Shown here piece by piece: positions 1-5,297 of a stretch of DNA of 6,003 nt (positions are counted from its first letter, which is position 1; every line of letters starts with the position of its first letter). This stretch comes from a bacterium (Candidatus Gribaldobacteria) CG10_big_fil_rev_8_21_14_0_10_37_21. Lineage in GTDB: Bacteria > Patescibacteriota > Minisyncoccia > Minisyncoccales > CG1-02-41-26. The stretch lies in contig PFAX01000012.1 in the NCBI GenBank assembly GCA_002773495.1, positions 1 through 6,003 of the forward strand. Reading direction: 5' to 3'. The position numbers and the translations under genes were made by a program. The notes beneath the pieces were generated by a model, which was given only the letters and a program-made list of their open reading frames with translations, made no database searches and was not told the origin of the DNA.

Positions 1-1
1 G

Positions 2-3000
2 GGGATTTTAGAGTTGAATTCTGTGAGAGCTAACCCGCAAGCGAATAAAGTGATGATTTTATTAACTGATGGCAAAGCCAATAAGCCCAATGGCAATGGT
101 TATGATGAAAATCCGGCTGATATCCAGTATGCCTTAGATCAAGCAACAGAAGCGGCTGGTTTGGGCTATAAGATATTTACCATTGGTTTGGGCACAGACG
201 GGGAGATTAATCAAATAATGTTAACCCAAATCGCTCAAATAACAGGGGCTAAAAAATCGACTGGCGAGCCCGGTTATTATCATGTGCCTAATGGCAATAC
301 TTTGTCTGATATTTATGCGCAAATTTCTTTGGAAATTTGCCATTATGGGTCAATTTCTGGGTGTAAATACGAGGACAAAGATCATAATGGTAGCATTTTA
401 GGAGAAAAGGCCTTGTCTAGCTGGGAAATTGTTTTGTCAGGTGAAATGTCAGCTACCCAAACAACAGACGAGCAGGGTTGTTATAGTTTTGCTGGCTTAA
501 AACCAGGTAATTATACTATAGCTGAAGGCCCGAATGCCCTTAAGGTACCTTTCTCTCAAATTTATCCGCCCCTTAACCAATATCAAATTGCTTTAAGTGA
601 GGGCGAGGCCTTGACTAATCAGGATTTTGGCAATTACTTGCCAGTTTGTGGCAATAATATCGTTGACCAATTAATAAGCGAGGTTTGCGACGGGGATTCG
701 CAACAATGCGAAGCAGAGGGTGGCTATAGTGGCATGATGTCTTGTAAACAAGATTGTTCTGGGTATGGCGATTGTATTACCCAAGAAGAATGTGGCGATG
801 GGGTGAGAAATGGTAACGAAGAATGCGATGGCCAAGATGGGGTTGTGGATAACTATTTTTGCAACCAAAATTGTATTTTAGAGTATATTCCTTTTTGCGG
901 GGATAATGAAATTAACCAGCCCGAAGAAGAATGCGATGGTGATGTTCCCAAAGAATGCCAGACCCAAACAGGTTATTTAGGCCTGCAAGAATGTGCTTTA
1001 TGCTTGTGGGGGGTTTGCGAGCCCAATGAATTTTGCGGAGACACAATCGTCAATGGCCCCGAAGTTTGCGATTCAAATGAAAGGGCTTGCCAAGCCAATG
1101 GTTATTTGGGTGTTCAACAGTGTAACTCAACTTGTGCTGGTTGGGAAGAATGTACTTCACAAGAATATTGCGGGGATAATCTTAAAAATGGCGAAGAAGA
1201 GTGTGATGATGGTAACCTTGAAGACGGGGATGGCTGTTCTGCTCTTTGCTCAATTAAAGAAGAGTCCAAGGACTATTGCATCAATGAGGGGGATTTGGTG
1301 ATAAATGAAATAATGCAAAACCCTTCCGTTGTTTCTGACAATTACGGCGAATGGTTTGAAATATACAACCCAACTTTAAGGGAAATTGACTTAAAAGATT
1401 GTATTTTTAGCGACCAGGGCACTGATAGTTTTACGATTAGCGGTGCTTTGGTTGTTGCTTCAAAGGGTTACCTTGTTTTAGCCCAAAGCCCACAAGGCCA
1501 GAATGGCGGTTTTATTCCGGATTATATTTATAATAAAGCCAATTTTATATTAGATAATTGGGATGATGAAATAATTTTAACTTGTGAGAGAGTTGAAGTA
1601 GATAAGGTATTTTATGACGATGGCTTTACTTTCCCTGACCCATCAGGTGCTTCAATGAACTTGGCCAGCCCTTATTTAGACAACAATACAGGGGCTAATT
1701 GGTGCGAGGCAAGTTCTCCCTTTGGTTTAGGGGATTTAGGTACACCTAAGGTAGGCAATGATGTTTGCTTGGGCGAAAACATTCCCCCGGAATTGATTTT
1801 GCATCCAGCCAGTTGGACCATTGCTAATTATGTTTTAGGGGAGGTGCCTCCTGGTAATCTTTTTAATGATTCTATGGCAAAATCAGGCCTAACCGCTTTT
1901 GACCAAGAGGATGGTGACTTAACTTCCCAAATTGTTGTGCTTGGATTGGCAGGGGTTGATGTGACAAAAACAGGTAGTTATACCATTAAAATAACTGTTG
2001 AGGATTCAGCGGGTTTGTTTGCTAAGCCATTGTACCGGGAAATTTATATTAGAAACCCGGGAACCGATTATCCAGCCAGGTGTTTGTGGGATGGCACTTA
2101 TAACAGAGATTGTTCTTCGGGCTGTTTTGTGCCTGACGAACCAGGGCAAGAGCCAGAGCCACCTGTTAACCAGCCACCTTTGATAACTTTATTAGGGGCC
2201 AACCCTTTTGAAATAATCAAGGATTCTATTTTTACTGACTTGGGAGCGACTTCTTCTGACTTAGAAGACGGGGACTTAACCAGCCAAATTAAAACCTTAG
2301 GCAGTGTGGATACGAGTATAGTTGGCACTTACACTTTAACTTACTCGGTGCATGATTCAGGTGGTTTAGGGGCAACTACTACCAGGCAGGTTCAAGTGCA
2401 AAGCCCTCCTCAATCGGGAAATTCCGCTGTTATTCGGGTTTGTAAAATTATCACTGACGAACAAAGTGTTATTTCTGATGGCTCGCAAATAGATGGCACC
2501 TTTACCTTAGGAGGCCCACAAAGGTCTGTCTATATCGTAACTGACTCAACTTCGTCAGTACCAACAACTGTTTTTCAAACCCCTTTAGTGTTGAATGCGG
2601 ATTTATTAGGCAATGATGGCATTAATGATGCTCAATGCATTACTTATCCCAATTTACCTTTAAGCAACTACTTCTTTGACAGAGAAGTTGTTTTAGGCAG
2701 TAATTGGTTGGCTCCTAAATATTACATTTATAAGCAAAACGAAACCCCTTCTTTAAATAATTTTGATATTTTTTATGATGATTGGTATACAGTAACCACC
2801 ACAGATGACAATACTCATAAAAGGTCTAATGGTTTAGTTGATATGTACCCAGCAGGCGGCCCAGCTATTCAGTACGACCAGACAGTAGTTATTTGGAATA
2901 CAATGGCGACAACTACTCCAGAAGATACTGGCACTAGTGAGGAGGAAGACGATGGCGGGTGTAGCGGAAGTTGTGGGGGCTCAGGTTATACAGGAGGAGC

Positions 3001-3787
3001 GGTTATCTTATTTAGCGATAATAATGTTGGAGGATCTGGTGGAACGGGGGGTGACGGTGGTTCAGGAGGGTCAGGTGGAGAAGGCGATGGTGGTTCAAGC
3101 GAAGGCGAAGATCAGTGTGCCTTGCTAAACGTTTATTTAAAGCAAGGTGGGAATAATTTGATTGAAGAGGTGAGAAAACTCCAGCTTTTCTTAAAGGATT
3201 TTGAGGGTTTTAATGAAGTTGAAATTTCCGGTATTTTTGATGAAACAACCTTGAACGCTGTTTTGCAGTTTCAAGAAAAATATGGGGATGATGTTTTGGG
3301 CGAGTGGGGCTTAAATAATCCGACTGGTTATGTTTACATCACAACAAAAAACAAAGTCAATGAGATTTATTGCCAATTAGAAATACCCTTAACTGAAGAA
3401 GAAGAGGAAGTAATCCTTGGCTTCAAGCAAACCTTGGGTAATTTAGTGGCTAAGGATCAAGAGAGTCAAGGCGCGTTTTCAGGGGGGCGCTCTTCTCAAG
3501 AGGAAGATGGAGCTGGCAATGACCAGACAACATTTTTAGGGCCTTTAGCTTTAGGAGAAAACCAAGAAGGAGGAAATGAGAATCAAGCTCAAGATGGTGG
3601 TGATAACCTCTTTTTTGGCTTAATTGGTTTTTTTGGGCAGACCCTAAGCCAGAACATGCCCTACTTGATAGTGGGCTTAGTTTTACTTTTAATCTTGGCT
3701 TTTGTTATCTCTTTAATCAGAATAAGAACAAAGAAGAGAGCAAAACTTTTATCTGAAATTTTGCAAGTAAGCAACCAGCAAGTTTGA
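2..3787 (+). CDS. Giant modular cysteine-rich surface protein, 5' end missing
   Basis: The reading frame is open from the window edge, so the true start and signal peptide lie upstream. About 1,261 residues are visible; positions here count from the Leu codon at nt 14. Modules in order: C-terminal part of a von Willebrand A domain (to ~108; the TDG at 18-20 is the usual third metal-site segment, the DxSxS part is off-window); an SdrD-B-like domain (~110-205) with a DKDHNG calcium-type loop; five Cys-rich repeats (~212-412); a lamin-tail-like domain (~426-585, LVINEIMQNP and GEWFEIYNP); two DUF5011-like Ig folds (~590-682 and ~721-797, each with EDGDLTSQI); an unassigned module with RVCKI (~804-962); a Gly-rich linker (~979-1034); a peptidoglycan-binding-like domain (1035-1120); an acidic/Gln-rich spacer; and one membrane helix (~1217-1238) followed by the basic RTKKRAK tail. 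By the positive-inside rule the bulk is outside the cell. Likely role is adhesion or cell-envelope attachment (inference). There is no LPXTG sorting signal. Confidence 0.93.
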   Translation, partial: GILELNSVRANPQANKVMILLTDGKANKPNGNGYDENPADIQYALDQATEAAGLGYKIFTIGLGTDGEINQIMLTQIAQITGAKKSTGEPGYYHVPNGNTLSDIYAQISLEICHYGSISGCKYEDKDHNGSILGEKALSSWEIVLSGEMSATQTTDEQGCYSFAGLKPGNYTIAEGPNALKVPFSQIYPPLNQYQIALSEGEALTNQDFGNYLPVCGNNIVDQLISEVCDGDSQQCEAEGGYSGMMSCKQDCSGYGDCITQEECGDGVRNGNEECDGQDGVVDNYFCNQNCILEYIPFCGDNEINQPEEECDGDVPKECQTQTGYLGLQECALCLWGVCEPNEFCGDTIVNGPEVCDSNERACQANGYLGVQQCNSTCAGWEECTSQEYCGDNLKNGEEECDDGNLEDGDGCSALCSIKEESKDYCINEGDLVINEIMQNPSVVSDNYGEWFEIYNPTLREIDLKDCIFSDQGTDSFTISGALVVASKGYLVLAQSPQGQNGGFIPDYIYNKANFILDNWDDEIILTCERVEVDKVFYDDGFTFPDPSGASMNLASPYLDNNTGANWCEASSPFGLGDLGTPKVGNDVCLGENIPPELILHPASWTIANYVLGEVPPGNLFNDSMAKSGLTAFDQEDGDLTSQIVVLGLAGVDVTKTGSYTIKITVEDSAGLFAKPLYREIYIRNPGTDYPARCLWDGTYNRDCSSGCFVPDEPGQEPEPPVNQPPLITLLGANPFEIIKDSIFTDLGATSSDLEDGDLTSQIKTLGSVDTSIVGTYTLTYSVHDSGGLGATTTRQVQVQSPPQSGNSAVIRVCKIITDEQSVISDGSQIDGTFTLGGPQRSVYIVTDSTSSVPTTVFQTPLVLNADLLGNDGINDAQCITYPNLPLSNYFFDREVVLGSNWLAPKYYIYKQNETPSLNNFDIFYDDWYTVTTTDDNTHKRSNGLVDMYPAGGPAIQYDQTVVIWNTMATTTPEDTGTSEEEDDGGCSGSCGGSGYTGGAVILFSDNNVGGSGGTGGDGGSGGSGGEGDGGSSEGEDQCALLNVYLKQGGNNLIEEVRKLQLFLKDFEGFNEVEISGIFDETTLNAVLQFQEKYGDDVLGEWGLNNPTGYVYITTKNKVNEIYCQLEIPLTEEEEEVILGFKQTLGNLVAKDQESQGAFSGGRSSQEEDGAGNDQTTFLGPLALGENQEGGNENQAQDGGDNLFFGLIGFFGQTLSQNMPYLIVGLVLLLILAFVISLIRIRTKKRAKLLSEILQVSNQQV
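647..1249 (+). repeat. Five Myxococcus-type cysteine-rich protein repeats
   Basis: Five protein repeats start at Cys codons at about nt 647, 791, 896, 1034 and 1169, a period of 35 to 48 residues. Each opens with CG(D/N) and contains an (E/V)CD core, most typical in the last copy (CGDNLKNGEEECDDGN then DGC). They resemble the family known as the Myxococcus cysteine-rich repeat. Copies 1, 3 and 4 are a long form with six cysteines and a GY-x-G-x-x-x-C segment; copies 2 and 5 are a short form with four. That gives 26 cysteines, an even number in each repeat, which fits intra-repeat disulphides in an exported protein. The copies are diverged at DNA level, so this is an old protein repeat and not a recent tandem duplication. 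Confidence 0.85.
1781..2400 (+). repeat. Two DUF5011-like Ig-fold modules within the surface protein
   Basis: Two related modules lie at about nt 1781-2060 and 2174-2400. Both carry the sequence EDGDLTSQI followed by a G-x-VD turn, then TGSYTIKITVEDSAGL in the first and VGTYTLTYSVHDSGGL in the second. This is the pattern of DUF5011/HYR-type bacterial Ig-like domains found in surface proteins, where they act mainly as stalk or spacer units. A linker with three cysteines (RCLWDG, RDCSSGC) and a Pro/Glu-rich hinge (PGQEPEPPVNQPP) separates them. The second unit's opening (PPVNQ then ITLLGANPF) recurs almost unchanged at the end of the window in the downstream gene. Confidence 0.75.
2423..2899 (+). 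repeat. RVCKI module, copy 1 (shared with downstream gene)
   Basis: This stretch encodes a ~159-residue unassigned module that begins near IRVCKI and ends at QTVVIWN. It matches nt 5451-5933 of the downstream gene at roughly half of residues by eye, with unbroken identical blocks DSTSSVPTT, DLLGNDGINDAQCITY and NGLVDMYP. Two cysteines (in RVCKI and in AQCITY) are conserved in both copies and probably form a disulphide. I do not recognise a named family. At DNA level nt 2600-2647 and 5628-5675 differ at only two of 48 positions, both silent. Confidence 0.85.
2951..3112 (+). repeat. Gly/Ser-rich low-complexity linker
   Basis: This part of the large surface-protein gene encodes a Gly-rich, Ser-containing, acidic linker of about 55 residues (GGCSGSCGG, then many GGSGG and GGDGG units). 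The DNA is strongly G-rich on the + strand, especially nt 3030-3095, with many runs of two to six G. The linker separates the RVCKI module from the peptidoglycan-binding-like domain and probably gives flexibility. A CSGSC pair sits at its start. Confidence 0.85.
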
Positions 3788-3813
3788 CAATTTAAGTTAA
3801 AAAAGAGTATAAT
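3784..3813 (+). promoter_or_regulatory. Consensus sigma70-type promoter of the thioredoxin/CcdA-like gene
   Basis: A perfect TTGACA (3784-3789) and a perfect TATAAT (3808-3813) are separated by 18 bp. The -35 box overlaps the TGA stop (3785-3787) of the upstream surface-protein gene. Expected transcription start is about 3820, only 6-8 nt before the ATG at 3827, so the mRNA should be leaderless or nearly so. No Shine-Dalgarno sequence fits in that space. Confidence 0.8.
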
Positions 3814-3826
3814 TTAAAATACTCTT
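3803..3826 (+). promoter_or_regulatory. 8-bp perfect inverted repeat over the -10 box, possible operator
   Basis: AAGAGTAT (3803-3810) and ATACTCTT (3819-3826) are exact reverse complements with an 8-nt AT-only spacer. The repeat spans the -10 box and the predicted start site and ends directly at the ATG. Its position suits a repressor operator. It is a poor terminator because it has few GC pairs and no following T-run. In AT-rich DNA chance occurrence is possible. Confidence 0.4.
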
Positions 3827-5026
3827 ATGCAAAAGAAATTCCTAATTTTAGGTGCTGTTTTACTTATTTCTTTAGGATTTTTAAGTTATGGTTTAAAACA
3901 GGGAAATAAAAAACAAGAAGTACCGCCCCAAGGGCTGGCGGTTTTCTTTTTTTATAGCGATTCTTGCCCTTACTGTGCTAAAATGAAGCCCTTTTTAGAG
4001 GATTTAGCCCAAGAGAATGAAAAAATAGTTTTAAATGAAATAAAGGTCTCAACTAAGCAAGGTAGCCAACAACTTTTGGGTTTTTACGAACAATACGAGG
4101 TACCTAAAGATGCCTTTGGTTCTGTGCCGATTGTTTTTATAAAAGATAAATACTTTATTGGCTACAGCGAGAGCAACAATGAAGCCATCGCAGATTACTT
4201 AGCAGGCGTGACATTTGAACAGCTTGAAGAGAAAAACACTTTTGCCAATGATGAAACAGAACAAGTTGAAAAGGGCTATGTTAAAATTCCATTTTTAGGA
4301 GAAATTGACCCAAGTAAGTATTCTTTAGGGGTTTTAGCTATTATTTTGGGCTTCTTTGATGGGTTTAATGTTTGTTCATTAGGGGCTTTGGTCTTGATTT
4401 TAGGTATGGTTTTGGTTTTGAAATCAAGGAAAAAGATCCTTTTCTTTGGGGGTGTCTATATAATAGCGACCGCTTTAGTGTATGGGGTTTTGATTTTGCT
4501 TTGGTATAAATTGTTTGTCTTTTTAGCCCCATTTTTACAAATAATGGAAGTTTTGGTCGGGCTTTTGGGAGTTATCGGGGGTATCTATTTTTTGCAGGAC
4601 TTCTTTGAGTTTAGAAAAAAAGGTGCCCAGTGTACCAGTAAAAACAATAGGGTAATGAAGCGGCTTTCAGAAAGAATCCAAAAGGTGCTTAAATCAGAGA
4701 AGAAAAGTATTTTAGCTATTGGAATAAGCGTTTTAGCTTTTTCGGTTATCATTACCGTGGTTGAGTTTCCTTGTTCGGCGGTTGTGCCTTTATTTTTTGC
4801 TGGCAGTTTAGCGGAAGCTAATTTAGGGGCTTTGCAATACCTCCTATATATAGCCCTTTTTGTTTTGTTTTATATGGCTGATGAGATAATCATTTTCCTT
4901 TTAGTGGCTTTTACAATGACGATAAAATTAGCTTCTCAAAAGTTTGTTGTTTGGATAACCTTGATAGAGGCCGTGGTTTTGTTTTTGCTCGGTTTTTATT
5001 ATTTATTTGGCTTTTTAATCTTTTGA
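3827..5026 (+). CDS. Thioredoxin-like / CcdA-DsbD-like fused thiol-disulphide relay membrane protein
   Basis: This 399-residue protein probably moves reducing equivalents or disulphides across the membrane. Residues 5-23 form an N-terminal signal anchor after MQKK, placing the next part outside. Residues ~37-128 are a thioredoxin-like fold with a CPYC active site (47-50) and a Val-Pro (100-101) in the place of the family's cis-Pro loop. Residues ~165-398 form a hydrophobic domain of about six helices with one cysteine in each half, C183 in DGFNVCSLGAL and C316 in VEFPCSAVVP. This matches the two-cysteine pseudo-symmetric core of CcdA and the middle domain of DsbD. C269 in the loop between halves is extra. 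The domain order (thioredoxin first) differs from classical DsbD, where thioredoxin is last. No cytochrome c genes are visible, so a role in surface-protein redox folding is more likely than cytochrome maturation (inference). The start is firm: it is the first ATG and the next Met (53) lies beyond the active site. Confidence 0.88.
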   Translation: MQKKFLILGAVLLISLGFLSYGLKQGNKKQEVPPQGLAVFFFYSDSCPYCAKMKPFLEDLAQENEKIVLNEIKVSTKQGSQQLLGFYEQYEVPKDAFGSVPIVFIKDKYFIGYSESNNEAIADYLAGVTFEQLEEKNTFANDETEQVEKGYVKIPFLGEIDPSKYSLGVLAIILGFFDGFNVCSLGALVLILGMVLVLKSRKKILFFGGVYIIATALVYGVLILLWYKLFVFLAPFLQIMEVLVGLLGVIGGIYFLQDFFEFRKKGAQCTSKNNRVMKRLSERIQKVLKSEKKSILAIGISVLAFSVIITVVEFPCSAVVPLFFAGSLAEANLGALQYLLYIALFVLFYMADEIIIFLLVAFTMTIKLASQKFVVWITLIEAVVLFLLGFYYLFGFLIF

Positions 5027-5046
5027 GAAAATCTTTTTAAAAAAAG

Positions 5047-5082
5047 AAAAAAACCTCATTTTTGAAAAAGAGAGGTTTTTTT
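5047..5082 (+). terminator. Rho-independent terminator after the thioredoxin/CcdA-like gene
   Basis: A perfect 11-bp stem pairs AAAAAAACCTC (5047-5057) with GAGGTTTTTTT (5072-5082). The 14-nt loop can pair further internally (T-run against A-run). The 3' arm ends in seven T residues, as expected for an intrinsic terminator, and it lies 20 nt after the TGA stop. The matching A-run on the left arm would let it work on the other strand too. It separates this gene transcriptionally from the downstream surface-protein gene. Confidence 0.88.
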
Positions 5083-5091
5083 ATTATACCC

Positions 5092-5123
5092 TTGACAAAT
5101 ACCTTTTAAAATGGCAATATAAT
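5092..5123 (+). promoter_or_regulatory. Probable promoter of the second surface-protein gene
   Basis: A perfect TTGACA lies at 5092-5097, just after the terminator, and a perfect TATAAT at 5118-5123. The spacer is 20 bp, longer than the usual 16-18. The alternative -10 at 5115-5120 (CAATAT, spacer 17) is a weak match. If TATAAT is used, transcription starts near 5130 and the mRNA leader is about 168 nt. The long spacer could mean a weak or activator-dependent promoter. Confidence 0.6.
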
Positions 5124-5124
5124 A

Positions 5125-5143
5125 ATTAGTTCCTTATTAGTTC
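5125..5143 (+). repeat. Direct repeat ATTAGTTC, 11-bp period, at the predicted transcription start
   Basis: ATTAGTTC occurs at 5125-5132 and again at 5136-5143, one helical turn apart. The core TTAGTT appears again at 5200-5205 and 5273-5278 within the same leader. It could be a binding site for a regulator or a feature of the leader RNA. The unit is short and AT-rich, so significance is uncertain. Confidence 0.35.
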
Positions 5144-5158
5144 TTTTTTGAAACTTAA

Positions 5159-5239
5159 AAACAGAATAGCAAGAGAGTGTTTAATTAATTAGAAACTTTT
5201 TAGTTAATTAATTGTAAAACTGCTTTTCTATTTCTGTTT
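5159..5239 (+). promoter_or_regulatory. Long imperfect hairpin in the 5' leader of the second surface-protein gene
   Basis: The outer arms AAACAGAATAG (5159-5169) and CTATTTCTGTTT (5228-5239) pair over 11 bp with a one-base bulge. A broken middle stem (5171-5178 with 5219-5227) follows. The inner arms AATTAATTA (5183-5191) and TAATTAATT (5205-5213) pair over 9 bp around a ~13-nt loop. Together they can fold into a single ~80-nt rod that ends about 60 nt before the ATG. It has no T-run after it and so is not a terminator. A role as an mRNA-stabilising or regulatory leader is inferred; no known riboswitch class is recognised. Confidence 0.55.
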
Positions 5240-5284
5240 CGTAACAAACAACAAAATATTAGTAGTTTTCGATTAGTTAGAGAG

Positions 5285-5290
5285 AAAGGT
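5285..5290 (+). promoter_or_regulatory. Ribosome binding site of the second surface-protein gene
   Basis: AAAGGT ends 7 nt before the ATG at 5298 and lies in the purine-rich stretch AGAGAGAAAGG. It supports the chosen start. The upstream thioredoxin/CcdA-like gene has no such site. Confidence 0.65.
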
Positions 5291-5297
5291 CAACAAA

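Noticed and set aside
671..868. Open frame on the minus strand
   Set aside because: It lies entirely inside the large + strand gene, has no ribosome binding site and encodes no recognisable domain; it is a by-product of the repeat composition.
993..1301. Alternative + frame open over the cysteine-rich repeats
   Set aside because: It overlaps coding sequence with strong repeat motifs in the main frame and has no protein features of its own.
2098..2328. Second minus-strand open frame
   Set aside because: It is antisense to the hinge and DUF5011-like unit, which are clearly coding on the + strand with recognisable protein motifs.
3785..3787. TGA as a recoded glycine (Gracilibacteria/Absconditabacteria code)
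   Set aside because: Both complete gene ends use TGA at natural ends of their products (basic tail after a membrane helix; end of the last helix), and no in-frame TGA occurs within the long coding regions.
3650..3787. Sortase (LPXTG) or PEP-CTERM type C-terminal sorting signal
   Set aside because: No LPXTG or PEP motif precedes the membrane helix; the tail fits a plain transmembrane anchor.
3803..3826. Terminator of the first surface-protein gene
   Set aside because: The stem is AT-rich with only two GC pairs, and no T-run follows. It also overlaps the next promoter.
5181..5213. Mobile-element end or attachment site, based on the TTAATTAATT repeats
   Set aside because: The repeats are simple AT sequence that pair as part of the leader hairpin; there is no transposase, integrase or target duplication nearby.
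5098..5297. Small leader peptide gene before the second surface-protein gene
   Set aside because: The only ATG there (5111) is followed by a stop after three codons and lies upstream of the predicted transcription start; no ribosome binding site supports another.
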